The notes: generated by a model from the letters alone, not told the origin. Positions 1 through 9,044 are shown, numbered from the stretch's first letter. The stretch: 64,000 nt of DNA from Arthrobacter sp. Soil762 (GCF_001428335.1 NZ_LMSG01000017.1:62140-126139), one strand, 5' to 3'. A program made the numbers and translations.

Positions 1-935
1 AGGCCGGCGTTCTTCAGTGCTTTTTCGGTGGCGGGCACGGGGCCGATGCCCATAACCTCGGGTTCGACGCCGACGTAGGCGTAGCTGACCAGCCGCATTT
101 TGACCGGCAGGCCCAGTTCCGCGGCAGCTTCCGAGGACGCCAGGACGGCGGCCGTGGCGCCGTCGTTCAGGCCGGCGGCGTTGCCTGCCGTGACGCGGCC
201 GTGGGCGCGGAAGGGAGTACGCAGGGCCGCCAGGTCCTCGAGCGTGGTACCCGGGCGGGGCGGTTCATCAACACTGTTCACAGTCCAGCCCTGTCCCGGC
301 TTCAGGGTAGCGACCGGCACGAGGTCAGGCTGGATCTGGCCCTGGGCGTAGGCGGCTGCGAGTTTGTCCTGCGAGGCAACCGCGTAGGCGTCTGTGCGTG
401 CCTTGGTGATGGCGGGGAATCGGTCATGCAGGTTTTCCGCTGTGTTGCCCATGTTCAGGGACGCGGGGTCAACCAGCCGCTCGGACATAAAGCGCGGGTT
501 TGGATCGGCGCCGGAGCCCATCGGGTGGTTGCCCATGTGCTCCACGCCGCCGGCGATGACGACGTCGTAGGCACCGAAACCGATACCGCTCGCCGTTGTG
601 GTGACTGCGGTCATTGCGCCGGCGCACATGCGGTCGATGGCGAAGCCGGGGACGGTGCGGGGGAGCCCTGCCAGGAGGGCGGCTGTGCGGCCGAGGGTCA
701 GGCCCTGGTCGCCGGTCTGGGTGGTGGCTGCGACAGCGACTTCGTCAATCCGGGCCGCGGGCAGCGTGGGGTTGCGGCGCAGAAGTTCGCGGATGCACTT
801 CACCATCAGGTCATCGGCGCGGGTTCCGGCGTAGATGCCTTTCTCGCCGGCTCGGCCGAAGGGTGTGCGGACGCCGTCAACAAAAACGACGTCGCGGACA
901 GTTCGCGGGGATCCGCTGCTTCCGTGGTGGCTCAC
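1..935 (-). CDS. Acetyl-CoA C-acyltransferase (thiolase), 3' end beyond window
   Basis: Reading the minus strand from a GTG at 935 gives about 311 residues of a thiolase. Near the N-terminus is DVVFVDGVRTPFGR, then DRMCAGAMTAV around the nucleophilic cysteine, GGVEHMGNHPMG, GNAAGLNDGA, and GIGPVPATEKAL close to the left edge. Thiolases cleave 3-ketoacyl-CoA in beta-oxidation or condense two acetyl-CoA. An AGGAG seven bases upstream supports the GTG start. The C-terminal Cys/His region is outside the window. The 16-bp-arm palindrome at 1000-1035 sits just upstream and may control it. Degradative versus biosynthetic role cannot be told here. Confidence 0.93.
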   Translation of the reverse strand, partial: MSHHGSSGSPRTVRDVVFVDGVRTPFGRAGEKGIYAGTRADDLMVKCIRELLRRNPTLPAARIDEVAVAATTQTGDQGLTLGRTAALLAGLPRTVPGFAIDRMCAGAMTAVTTTASGIGFGAYDVVIAGGVEHMGNHPMGSGADPNPRFMSERLVDPASLNMGNTAENLHDRFPAITKARTDAYAVASQDKLAAAYAQGQIQPDLVPVATLKPGQGWTVNSVDEPPRPGTTLEDLAALRTPFRAHGRVTAGNAAGLNDGATAAVLASSEAAAELGLPVKMRLVSYAYVGVEPEVMGIGPVPATEKALKNAG

Positions 936-999
936 GTTTACTCCTCATCGAGACGTTGGCGCCGTCCGGAGGCCAAAGGGCAGCGCTCTGGGACGGCAG

Positions 1000-1035
1000 T
1001 GCACACTATGTTACTCGTCAGTAACATAGTGTGCA
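1000..1035. promoter_or_regulatory. 16-bp-arm perfect palindrome upstream of thiolase, probable operator
   Basis: Arms TGCACACTATGTTACT (1000-1015) and AGTAACATAGTGTGCA (1020-1035) are perfect inverted repeats around CGTC. No T-tract follows on either strand. It lies in the 118-nt gap between the rnd stop and the thiolase start, 65 nt before that start. The symmetric GTTACT/AGTAAC core resembles operators of dimeric TetR-family repressors. The regulator is not in this window. Confidence 0.6.
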
Positions 1036-1053
1036 AGGCTCGGTGAGGGGCGT

Positions 1054-2382
1054 TTACTCGGTGGCTGCGGTTGCCTTGGTTTCCTTGGCCGGCAGCGGTT
1101 GCGGGTTGAGGAACGCGTCCGTGAGAAGCGGTGCGACCACGCCGATCTGCCATTCGCGGGCACCGAGGGCGCGCAGCTCAGCTGCCACTGATTCTTCGGT
1201 AATGTCCGACGGCGGACGCCACGCCACGCGGCGCAGGTAGTCCGGCGTCAGCAGGTTCTCCACGGGAAGGTTCAGTTCCTCCGCCTTTTCCTGCAGGAGC
1301 GGGCGGGCGGTGGACAGGCGTGCGGCGGCCTCGGGGTCGCGATCGGACCACACCCGCGGCGGGGGCGGTGCGTTGGTGGGCAGGTGCAGCGGCGGAAGGT
1401 CCTCAAGATCGCGGGCAGCGGCGATGCACCGGAGCCAGCGGGGTGCCTCACGCTGAGCCGCACGGCCATGGAAGCCCTTGGTGCCGAGCAGCTGGGGAAC
1501 GGTGGACGGCATCGCCTTGGCGGCGGACACCAGCGCGGAATCAGGGATCAGCCGTCCCGGCGCAACATCGCGCTTCTGCGCCAGGGAATCGCGCTCCAGC
1601 CACATTTCGCGGACAGCGGCCAGCTGCCGCCGGTCACGGATCTGGTGCAGGCCCGACGTCTTGCGCCAGGGGTCAACCCGGGGAGGGGCGACGCCGGAGG
1701 CCAGGATCGCGGCAAATTCCTGCTCCGCGTATTCCAGCTTGCCGTCGGCCTGCAGCAGTTCGATGAGTTCTTCGCGCAGCTCGGTCAGGACTTCCACGTC
1801 AAGGGCCGCGTAGCGCAGCCACGGCTCGGGCAGCGGCCGGGTGGACCAGTCGGCGGCCGAATGTTCCTTCGCCAGGCCAAACCCGAGCAGCTGTTCGATG
1901 ACGGCAGCCAGGCCAACGCGTGGCAGGCCGGCCAGCCGCGCGGCGAGCTCCGTGTCAAAGAGCTTGTCCGGCCACATGCCCAGCTCCAACAGGCAGGGCA
2001 GGTCCTGGCTGGCTGCATGCAGGATCCATTCCACCCCCTGGAGCGCCTCGTTGATGATGGACAGGTTCTCGAACGGTTCAGGATCGATCAGCCAGGTACC
2101 GGAGCCTTCGCGCCGGATCTGCACCAGGAACGCGCGCTGGCCGTACCGGAATCCTGAGGCCCGTTCTGCATCAACCCCTGCGGGCCCTGTTCCGGCGGCG
2201 ATGGCTGCCGCACACCGCTCCAGCCCGGACTGCGTTTCGATAACCAGCGGCACGCCGTCGCGCGGTGCATCGAGGTCAATGACTACGGGGACCTGGCTGT
2301 CGAAGCCTTCCACCGTGATGTGGGGAGTGGTATCAGCAGCCGGAGCGCCGGCCGTGGTGTTTTCCGGAATATGAGGGGTCAT
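1054..2382 (-). CDS. rnd: Ribonuclease D (HRDC-domain 3'-5' exonuclease)
   Basis: This 442-residue protein has a DEDD 3'-5' exonuclease domain. VDAERA near residue 70 supplies the first acidic pair, HAASQDLPCL the second acidic motif, DTELAARLAGLPRVGL follows, and YAALDVEVL carries the last Tyr/Asp pair. An HRDC-like helical domain starts near residue 240 (REMWLERDSLAQKRDVAPGRLIPD). RNase D trims tRNA and small-RNA 3' ends in the cytoplasm. It follows DUF3000 on the same strand 31 nt downstream, a common actinobacterial pairing. The N-terminal 35 residues are low complexity. Confidence 0.93.
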   Translation of the reverse strand: MTPHIPENTTAGAPAADTTPHITVEGFDSQVPVVIDLDAPRDGVPLVIETQSGLERCAAAIAAGTGPAGVDAERASGFRYGQRAFLVQIRREGSGTWLIDPEPFENLSIINEALQGVEWILHAASQDLPCLLELGMWPDKLFDTELAARLAGLPRVGLAAVIEQLLGFGLAKEHSAADWSTRPLPEPWLRYAALDVEVLTELREELIELLQADGKLEYAEQEFAAILASGVAPPRVDPWRKTSGLHQIRDRRQLAAVREMWLERDSLAQKRDVAPGRLIPDSALVSAAKAMPSTVPQLLGTKGFHGRAAQREAPRWLRCIAAARDLEDLPPLHLPTNAPPPPRVWSDRDPEAAARLSTARPLLQEKAEELNLPVENLLTPDYLRRVAWRPPSDITEESVAAELRALGAREWQIGVVAPLLTDAFLNPQPLPAKETKATAATE

Positions 2383-2413
2383 GATGCCTTCAGTTTACCG
2401 ACAAGGGGCAGTC

Positions 2414-3064
2414 CTAGTTCCGGCGCCGGCGCGGAAGGGCCGTGACGCCCTCGGGCAGAGGGGGGAGTCCGGCGAACGTGCAGACCATGTCGGACCACGC
2501 CTCCAGATGGGCAGTAACGTCCGAGGACGCCGGAGTCCAGGAGGCGCGCAGCTCGATATCGATCGATCCGGGCCGGTCGGAAAGTGTTCCAAAGCTCTCC
2601 GACAGGACGCGCGTGGCGGTCCCGCCGACCGCCCGGTAAGGGGCCTTGTGGTTCTCCAGCGCCTCGACCAGCCAGGTCCAGGCGACGGTGCCCAGCATTT
2701 CGTCGTTGCCCATCTCGGGCTCAAGCTGGGCCCGGATGTAGGTGACAATCCGGAATTCGCCGTCCCAGACTGCTGAGCCTTCGGGGTCGTGCAGCAGGAT
2801 GAAGCGGCCCGTGGCCAGCTCGGTGTCGTCGTCGTCCTCGCTGCCGGACGCCGCCGCCAGAGCCATGGCGGCGGGCCCGTGGACGGGCGTGGTGCCGCTG
2901 CCCGGTCCCGGCGCCATGACCTCGGCCCCGAGTGCCACGGCGAACGGTGCCAGGCGCGCCGGGGCGGGAATTTCCGCCAGGCGCAGTTCACTGCGGCATT
3001 GGGCCTTCCTGAGGGCTCCCAAGGCGTGGAGAAAATCCGGGGGAACCTGGGCTAGTGCGTTCAC
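2414..3064 (-). CDS. DUF3000 family protein
   Basis: A 216-residue protein starting MNALAQVPPDFLHALGAL matches the actinobacterial DUF3000 family in length and in its position beside rnd. It has no membrane segment or signal peptide. A variable acidic linker (SGSEDDDDTEL) lies mid-protein, then an alpha/beta-looking C-terminal half. The function is unknown. The conserved rnd neighbourhood hints at an RNA-related or housekeeping role, but that is inference. Confidence 0.8.
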   Translation of the reverse strand: MNALAQVPPDFLHALGALRKAQCRSELRLAEIPAPARLAPFAVALGAEVMAPGPGSGTTPVHGPAAMALAAASGSEDDDDTELATGRFILLHDPEGSAVWDGEFRIVTYIRAQLEPEMGNDEMLGTVAWTWLVEALENHKAPYRAVGGTATRVLSESFGTLSDRPGSIDIELRASWTPASSDVTAHLEAWSDMVCTFAGLPPLPEGVTALPRRRRN

Positions 3065-3125
3065 CTTCGCAGATTACGCAACGGCAGGGGGCGGGCAGTG
3101 CAGGCTCGCCGTCGGCCGGTCCATG

Positions 3126-4253
3126 CTATCCGGCTTCCTTGCCCGCGTGGTGGGCCGCAAGTTCCCGTCGGATCGCGGCCACAAAGGCGTCGACGTCGTC
3201 CTCGCTGGTGTCGAAGGAGCACATCCAGCGGACCTCGCGGGCGGCTTCATCCCAGTCGTAGAACCGGAAGGACTCCCGCAGGCGGTCAGCTATGCCGGCC
3301 GGCAGGACGGCAAACACGCCGTTTGACTCCGTCTTCTGTGTGGGCTCGACGCCCTCGATCGTGTCCACCGCGGCGCGGAGGCGGGCGGCCATGGCGTTGG
3401 CGTGCGACGCCGAACGGAGCCACAGGTCGCCTTCCAGCAGGGCGATGAACTGGGCGGACAGGAAGCGCATTTTCGAGGCCAGCTGCATGTTCATCTTGCG
3501 CAGGAACTTCAGGCCGTGGGCCGCTTCGGGGTTCAGGGCCACCACCACTTCGCCGTACAGCAGCCCGTTTTTGGTGCCGCCGAAGGAGAGGATGTCCACG
3601 CCGGCGTCGCGCGTGAAAGCCCGCAGCGGCACGTCCAGGTGTGCGGCGGCGTTGGCCAGCCGCGCGCCGTCCATGTGGAGTTTCATGCCCTTGGCGTGGG
3701 CATGATCGGCAATAGCCCGGACTTCATCCGGGGTGTAGCAGGTGCCAAGCTCGGTGGTCTGCGTGATGGACACTGCCAGCGGCTGTGCCCGGTGTTCATC
3801 GCCCCAGCCCCACGCCTCGCGGTCAATCAGCTCCGGCGTCAGCTTGCCGTCCAGGGTGGGGATATGCAGGAGTTTTATCCCGCCGATCCGTTCCGGAGCG
3901 CCGTTTTCGTCCATGTTGATGTGCGCCGTCGAAGCGCACACCACAGCACCCCAGCGCGGGAGCAGCGACTGCAGGGACAGCACGTTGGCCCCCGTGCCGT
4001 TGAACACCGGGAAACATTCGATGCCCGCGCCGAAGTGATCCTCCATCAGCCCCTGCAGCCGTGCCGTGTAGTCGTCCTCGCCGTAGGACACCTGGTGGCC
4101 CTCGTTGGCTGCCGCTAGGGCGGCCAGGACCTCGGGGTGCACACCGGAGTAGTTGTCCGAGGCGAAACCGCGGACGGACGCGTCATGCAGCCGGGCGGCG
4201 GGATTTTCAAGCCGGGGGGCGGCATCTGCCGTTGTTGTCATTGCTTTGCTCAC
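3126..4253 (-). CDS. Low-specificity L-threonine aldolase family (PLP enzyme)
   Basis: The 375-residue product belongs to fold-type I PLP enzymes of the beta-eliminating lyase/threonine aldolase group. GFASDNYSGVHPEVL is the N-terminal signature, HMDGARLANA carries the cofactor-binding Asp, and SFGGTKNGLLYGE contains the Schiff-base lysine. The family cleaves L-threonine or allo-threonine to glycine and acetaldehyde. An in-frame ATG at codon 5 is an alternative start. It is a separate cistron downstream of the SDR/DUF6421 pair on the same strand. Confidence 0.9.
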   Translation of the reverse strand: MSKAMTTTADAAPRLENPAARLHDASVRGFASDNYSGVHPEVLAALAAANEGHQVSYGEDDYTARLQGLMEDHFGAGIECFPVFNGTGANVLSLQSLLPRWGAVVCASTAHINMDENGAPERIGGIKLLHIPTLDGKLTPELIDREAWGWGDEHRAQPLAVSITQTTELGTCYTPDEVRAIADHAHAKGMKLHMDGARLANAAAHLDVPLRAFTRDAGVDILSFGGTKNGLLYGEVVVALNPEAAHGLKFLRKMNMQLASKMRFLSAQFIALLEGDLWLRSASHANAMAARLRAAVDTIEGVEPTQKTESNGVFAVLPAGIADRLRESFRFYDWDEAAREVRWMCSFDTSEDDVDAFVAAIRRELAAHHAGKEAG

Positions 4254-4326
4254 GTTCTTAGTCTAGGGAGGTGGGGTCCGGGCGGTCAGGGCCCAGCCTG
4301 GGATTTGCGGTCAGGGGGTCAGTGGA

Positions 4327-5088
4327 TCAGGGGGTCAGGAGCAGGCGCCGGCCGTTCAGTTCGGCGGCGGGGCGGCTGAACAGTCCGACGACGGCGGCGG
4401 CCAGGTCCTCGACGTCGGTGGCGCCGGGGAAGGTCCGTTCCGGGTGCGCCTTCCGGAGTTCCGCGTCCACCAGCGCTTTCACCACCAGGACGACGGCGGC
4501 GCCGCGCAAGGCGGTGCCCTCATCCGTGGCCGTGCGGGCCAGGCCCTCGGCCATCGCCAGTGTCCAGGTCTCGGCGGCAGCCTTTGCCGCCACGTAGCTG
4601 GCCGTCGCCGCCGTGGGCTTGTCCACCGCGGTGGAGGACACCATGGCAAACCGTCCGGTTCCGGCGGCGGCCAGGTCGCCGTAAAAGACCCGGGACACAT
4701 TCCTGAGCGTGGTGATGGCGCCGCGCTCCAGGAAGTCCCAATCGGCGTCGCTCTGGTCCGGGATGCCCTTGGCGCCGCGCCAGCCGCCCACGAGGTGGAT
4801 GACGCCGTCCATGGTCCCCGCGGTGTCCGTCAGGGTCTTCCGGAGGGCCTGGACGTCAGCGAGATCCGCAAGGTCGCACACCAGGGGAGTGACGCCGTCG
4901 CCCGCCTGCCTCGCAGCAGCGTGGATGCGCGTCCTGTCCGACCCGACCGTGGAGACCCGGAACCCTGCCCGGTACAACGCCCGGGCCACCGCGATCCCGG
5001 ACGGTCCGCTGCCGCCGGTGACCAGGACGTTCAGCCCGAGGGAATTATCCGGAACAGGTACAACGCGCGGGGCGCCGGGTTCGCTCAC
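4327..5088 (-). CDS. SDR-family NAD(P)-dependent oxidoreductase
   Basis: The 253-residue product has a Rossmann nucleotide-binding turn near its start (LVTGGSGPSGIAVARAL). VGGWRGAKG follows, then FAMVSSTAVDKP with the Ser, and ASYVAAKAAAETW with the YxxxK catalytic pair. The chosen GTG at 5088 overlaps the upstream stop as GTGA, implying translational coupling. The open frame runs further upstream inside DUF6421, but that part has no family similarity. The substrate is unknown. The tight link to DUF6421 suggests the two act together. Confidence 0.88.
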   Translation of the reverse strand: MSEPGAPRVVPVPDNSLGLNVLVTGGSGPSGIAVARALYRAGFRVSTVGSDRTRIHAAARQAGDGVTPLVCDLADLADVQALRKTLTDTAGTMDGVIHLVGGWRGAKGIPDQSDADWDFLERGAITTLRNVSRVFYGDLAAAGTGRFAMVSSTAVDKPTAATASYVAAKAAAETWTLAMAEGLARTATDEGTALRGAAVVLVVKALVDAELRKAHPERTFPGATDVEDLAAAVVGLFSRPAAELNGRRLLLTP

Positions 5089-6452
5089 AGCGCGGACGCT
5101 CCGGTGATGCCGGCGGTGGATTCGATGACTGGACGCATTTTCTTCTCCATGGCTTCGTAGAACATGGACAGCGGAAATTCGTCGTCCAGCACCTGATCGG
5201 TGAGGCCGCGGGGCGGACCTGCAACGGGAAGCGCGTCGGGGCCCTTGGCCCAGACTGATGCGGGGTTGGGCGTGAGTGTTGCGGAGATCAGCTGGTACGC
5301 GGCAAGCCAATGGGCCATCTTCGGCCGGTCAATGGAGCGCCAGTAGAGCTCGTCGATCGAGGCGCCGAGGGCGATCACCGCGTCCGGCACCTGGTCCCAG
5401 TCGATGCTGAGCCGGCTGTCGGTCCAGTGCAGGACGTGGTGCTGGTGCAGCCAGGCAAAGAGCAGTTGCCCGCCGAGGCCGTCGTAGTTACGCACCCGGT
5501 TGCCGGTGATCGCGAAGCGGAAGATCCGATCGAAGATAATGGCGTACTGCACCAGTTTCGCGTGCCGGCGTGCTTCCGGCCCGGCGTTTTCGTCCTGTTC
5601 GATCCGGACGGACTCCCGGAAGGCTGTGAGGTCGCAGCGCAGTTCTTCCAGCGAATACAGGAAGTAGGGCATCCTCTGCTTGATCATGAACGGGTCAAAG
5701 GGAAGGTCGCCGCGCATGTGGGTCCGGTCATGAATCAGGTCCCACATCACAAACGTGGCCTCGGCCAGTTCCTGGTCGGCCAGGAGTTCCGCGGCGCCCG
5801 CGGGCAGGTCCAGGGAGGTAATGTCTGCGGCCGCGCCCAGGACCCGGCGGAACCGGGCAGCTTCACGGTCCGCAAAAATAGCGCCCCAGGTGAAGGTGGG
5901 TGTCGCCCGCACGGCCACGGTTTCGGGGAACAGCACCGCCGAGTTGGTGTTGTAGCCGTGGGTGAAGTCCAGGAACCGGATGGGCACAAAGAGCTTGTTG
6001 GAATAGTCACTGGCCTCGAGGCCGGCCACAAAATCGGGCCAGATGACCTCGATCAGTACGGCCTCCACCAGCCGGCTGCTGCTTCCGTTCTGGGTGTACA
6101 TGGGGAAGATGACAACATGCTGCAGGCCATCCTGGCGCTGCAGCTGGGGCTGGAACGCCAGCAGCGATGCGAGGAAGTCCGGGACGGCGAATCCAGCCGT
6201 GGCCCACGCCTGGAAATCAGCGACGACGGCATCAAGGTAGGCCGCGTCGTGCGGGAACAGCGGTGCCAGTTCGGCAACCGACTCCGTGATGGCGGCAACC
6301 CGCAGGGCTGCCTCGGCGTGATGGCCGGCATCAGGCACGGAGCCGTCCTGGACCTGCAGTGCCTGCAGGGATTCGGCGGCGCTCCTGAGGCGGAGCCAGG
6401 CGGGATTTTCGGCGGTGATCCTCTTAGGGGCCACGGTCACGGTGACGGTCAT
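5085..6452 (-). CDS. DUF6421 family protein
   Basis: A 455-residue soluble protein starting MTVTVTVAPKRITAENP, recognised as DUF6421, an actinobacterial family often next to an SDR gene. The ATG at 6452 is preferred over one 54 nt upstream because GAGAAAGG precedes it and the extra residues look non-conserved. Visible features include MWDLIHDRTHMRGDLPFDPFMIKQRMPYF, with two His that might bind a metal or cofactor, and Trp-rich helices. No signal peptide or membrane segment is evident. Its biochemical function is unknown. Confidence 0.75.
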   Translation of the reverse strand: MTVTVTVAPKRITAENPAWLRLRSAAESLQALQVQDGSVPDAGHHAEAALRVAAITESVAELAPLFPHDAAYLDAVVADFQAWATAGFAVPDFLASLLAFQPQLQRQDGLQHVVIFPMYTQNGSSSRLVEAVLIEVIWPDFVAGLEASDYSNKLFVPIRFLDFTHGYNTNSAVLFPETVAVRATPTFTWGAIFADREAARFRRVLGAAADITSLDLPAGAAELLADQELAEATFVMWDLIHDRTHMRGDLPFDPFMIKQRMPYFLYSLEELRCDLTAFRESVRIEQDENAGPEARRHAKLVQYAIIFDRIFRFAITGNRVRNYDGLGGQLLFAWLHQHHVLHWTDSRLSIDWDQVPDAVIALGASIDELYWRSIDRPKMAHWLAAYQLISATLTPNPASVWAKGPDALPVAGPPRGLTDQVLDDEFPLSMFYEAMEKKMRPVIESTAGITGASAL

Positions 6453-6565
6453 GGTGCGACTGCCTTTCTCATTGCTTGGGGCATCTACGGCGAGCGTAGC
6501 AAGCAACCAGAGTCTCTAACTCAAATCAAGCCTGAGCATAAGATACTCTCGGGCTCGAGGCACCT

Positions 6566-6596
6566 CGTGGCTCCGCCAGATGTAGGCGGAGCCACG
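6566..6596 (-). terminator. 12-bp-stem hairpin downstream of msrB
   Basis: CGTGGCTCCGCC (6566-6577) and GGCGGAGCCACG (6585-6596) pair perfectly around a 7-nt loop, 11 nt past the msrB stop. No strong U-tract follows, so it may be a weak terminator or a 3'-end stabiliser. Confidence 0.55.
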
Positions 6597-6606
6597 GCTG
6601 GCGTAC

Positions 6607-7116
6607 TCAGGACTTCGTGGAATCGTCCCCCGCAGCGCCGCGCGGCACCAGTTTCAGGGACACCGAATTGATGCAGAAGCGCTGGTCCGTGGGCGTGCCG
6701 TAGCCCTCACCCTCAAATACGTGGCCCAGGTGTGAATCACAGTGCGCGCACCGTACCTCCACCCGCTTCATGCCGAGCGTCCGGTCGTGGATGTAACGGA
6801 CGGTGCCTTCGGCGAGCGGTGCCCAGAAGGACGGCCAGCCACAATGCGAGTCGAATTTTTCGTTGCTCCGGAAGAGCTCGGTGCCACAGGCACGGCATTG
6901 GTAGACACCCTCCGTATGGGTGTCCACGTACTCGCCGGTGAAGGGGCGCTCCGTACCCGCCTGCCGCAGCACGTGGTATTCCTCCGGCGTGAGTTCCTGT
7001 CGCCACTCGGCGTCGGATTTCCGGTAGGTGGGTTCCGCAGCGACGGAGTCGGCGGCCGGACCGGGCACGGAATCCGTGGCCTTGTTCTCGAAGATGCCCT
7101 TACCAAAGATGCTCAT
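6607..7116 (-). CDS. msrB: Peptide-methionine (R)-S-oxide reductase MsrB
   Basis: The 169-residue protein reduces methionine-R-sulfoxide in proteins. Structural zinc cysteines appear as CRAC (74/77) and CAHC (123/126). CGWPSFW carries Cys92, and RFCINS holds the catalytic Cys148. SHLGHVF is also typical. The first 30 residues are an extra disordered-looking extension without a signal-peptide pattern, so a cytoplasmic location is expected. The gene lies 14 nt after the downstream end of the 7131-7622 gene and is probably cotranscribed with it. Confidence 0.95.
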   Translation of the reverse strand: MSIFGKGIFENKATDSVPGPAADSVAAEPTYRKSDAEWRQELTPEEYHVLRQAGTERPFTGEYVDTHTEGVYQCRACGTELFRSNEKFDSHCGWPSFWAPLAEGTVRYIHDRTLGMKRVEVRCAHCDSHLGHVFEGEGYGTPTDQRFCINSVSLKLVPRGAAGDDSTKS

Positions 7117-7130
7117 AGTCAGCTCAACGC

Positions 7131-7622
7131 TCAGGAGTCGCCGATAAATCCCGAGCCGGCATACAGGTGGAGCACGGGGAGCCCCAACTGGTCCTGGGCT
7201 TTGTTGGCCCAGTCCGTGTGGAACGTATCCGCAACTGCGTGAGGACGGGTGATCACCACTGCCTGGGCTGCGCCGAGTTCCTTGACCTTGGCCACCAGTC
7301 CTTTGACGGCGCCACCGTCTACTACCTCGCCGGTGACTCCTCCGCCCAGCCCCTCCAGGGCAGCCAGTGAGACGGCCAGCGTCTCTGCAGCCTCGGCCCG
7401 TTCAGCCGTGGGATCCGGGGCGTGGGCGGTCAGTTCACGGAACGCCTTAGCAACGTCCAGCAGGGAGAGATTCTCAAGGAAATCCACCAGCAGATGCCGT
7501 TCAGTGTTCGCTGGAACCAGCAGGACAAGGGGCGTGTCCTGCCCGTCCACCAGGCGTTCTATGTTGACGCGGTCGTCCGCGCCCAGGGGTTCTTCGGTCA
7601 GAATGACGATTGGATCGCTCAT
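7131..7622 (-). CDS. Hypothetical protein, alternating alpha/beta pattern
   Basis: A 163-residue protein with no confident family. It alternates predicted strands and helices: IVILTEEPL, LVLLVPANTERHLL, QAVVITRP, LGLPVLHLYAG. This pattern suggests a small Rossmann-like or universal-stress-like fold. It precedes msrB by 14 nt on the same strand, so the pair probably forms one transcript and could share an oxidative-stress context. No catalytic motif is recognised. Confidence 0.6.
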   Translation of the reverse strand: MSDPIVILTEEPLGADDRVNIERLVDGQDTPLVLLVPANTERHLLVDFLENLSLLDVAKAFRELTAHAPDPTAERAEAAETLAVSLAALEGLGGGVTGEVVDGGAVKGLVAKVKELGAAQAVVITRPHAVADTFHTDWANKAQDQLGLPVLHLYAGSGFIGDS

Positions 7623-7778
7623 GGCATCAGCCTAGTCGTGCGCACCGGTGGCTGCATCCATTTGGGCCGCACGGCCGTTGCGGTGTCATGCGGGCGGCGT
7701 CCCCGGGGCCGGCAGAATTCCGGCGCCACGTGCCGGACGGAATATGGTCAACCCGTCTGCGGCAGTAAGAATGGTTCC

Positions 7779-9044
7779 ATGGCACCTTCCACGCGCACCT
7801 CCACGTTGACGGCGGCAGTTCCGACCCAGGCCGACGGCCGCATGTCGCTGCGCGCCAAATGGGCGCTCGGCGGCGTCATTGGCGGCGGGGCCCTTGCCGG
7901 CCTGCTGGCCACAGGCTCCTCCGCGCTGGCGCTTTATTTTGCCCGGCGTGTGATTACTCCCGTCCGGCAGCGGACGGCGGACCAGGAAGTCCTCGCCGTG
8001 ATCCGGGAAGGGGGCGGCCGCCAGGTCATCCTGACAGCCACTCCGGAGACCACTGTGGAGGGCGTCTATGGGTTGTTTTTCGACGGCGGGAAGGGGCACG
8101 CCCGGATCGGGCGGATCGTGTCCTATTCGCCGGCGGACGGCACGGTCCTGCGCGAAGTGGAAGCCGTCTATGCCGGCGATCTCGATACGGCCCGCCGCGG
8201 ATGGTGGAGCGGTGCGCTTTACCCGGATCCCGCCACGGCCGGCTTTGCGGCCGAGGACGTACTGATTGAGGTCGACGGCGGCACGGCACCGGCATGGCTG
8301 GTCCGGGCCGGCGGGACGTCCCGGACCTGGGCAGTCATGGTTCACGGCCGTGGGGCAACCCGCCAGGAGGCCCTCCGGGCGGTAGGCCCCGCCCTCGAAC
8401 TGGGGCTCACCAGCCTGCTTGTCTCGTACCGGAACGACGGGTTGGCGCCATCGGCCGAGGACGGCCGGTACGGCCTGGGATCCACGGAATGGCGTGACAT
8501 AGAGGCCGCCATCGAGTTTGCCCTGGCCAATGGCGCCGAGGAAATTGTTCTCTTCGGCTGGTCAATGGGCGGTGCCATCTGCCTGCAGACGGCCGATCTC
8601 TCGCCGCACCGTCACCTGATCCGGGCCATGGTCCTGGACGCGCCCGTCATCAACTGGGTCAATGTGCTGGCCCACCATGCGCAGATCAACCGCATTCCGT
8701 CCCTCGTTGGCCGCTACGGGCAACTGATGCTGGGCCACCCCGTGGGCCGCAGGCTCACCGGACTGGCCGCACCCGTGGACCTCAAGGCCATGGACTGGGT
8801 GGCGCGCGCTGTGGAGGTCCGGACGCCCACCCTGATCATCCACAGCGTTGATGACGAGTACGTTCCCTATGAACCATCCGCGCTTTTGGCCGAGCGGAAT
8901 CCGGACATGGTCACGTTCGAAACGTTCAATCACGCCAGGCACACGAAGGAATGGAATGTCGATCCCGAGCGCTGGGAGAAGCTGATCAAGGCGTGGCTGC
9001 GGCCTCAGTTGGCTCCGCGGCTTAATCCCGGGCAGAACCGCTAA
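7779..9044 (+). CDS. Membrane-anchored alpha/beta hydrolase
   Basis: The ATG at 7779 gives 421 residues. The longer in-frame extension upstream is antisense to the previous gene and is dismissed. An N-terminal hydrophobic segment (GGVIGGGALAGLLATGSSALALYFA, split by short Gly runs) looks like a membrane anchor. The hydrolase domain shows VMVHGRGATR for the oxyanion region, FGWSMGGA as nucleophile elbow, SVDDEYVP for the acid and FNHARH for the base. It resembles the extracytoplasmic esterase/peptidase-like DUF of actinobacteria. The substrate is unknown. Its stop overlaps the convergent ybaK stop. Confidence 0.85.
   Translation: MAPSTRTSTLTAAVPTQADGRMSLRAKWALGGVIGGGALAGLLATGSSALALYFARRVITPVRQRTADQEVLAVIREGGGRQVILTATPETTVEGVYGLFFDGGKGHARIGRIVSYSPADGTVLREVEAVYAGDLDTARRGWWSGALYPDPATAGFAAEDVLIEVDGGTAPAWLVRAGGTSRTWAVMVHGRGATRQEALRAVGPALELGLTSLLVSYRNDGLAPSAEDGRYGLGSTEWRDIEAAIEFALANGAEEIVLFGWSMGGAICLQTADLSPHRHLIRAMVLDAPVINWVNVLAHHAQINRIPSLVGRYGQLMLGHPVGRRLTGLAAPVDLKAMDWVARAVEVRTPTLIIHSVDDEYVPYEPSALLAERNPDMVTFETFNHARHTKEWNVDPERWEKLIKAWLRPQLAPRLNPGQNR

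Noticed and set aside
201-1046. Plus-strand 281-residue open frame
   Set aside because: Antisense shadow of the thiolase, which has clear motifs and an SD on the minus strand.
7422-7778. Longer N-terminus for the alpha/beta hydrolase
   Set aside because: The added frame is antisense to the 7131-7622 gene and lacks family similarity; ATG 7779 precedes a natural membrane anchor.
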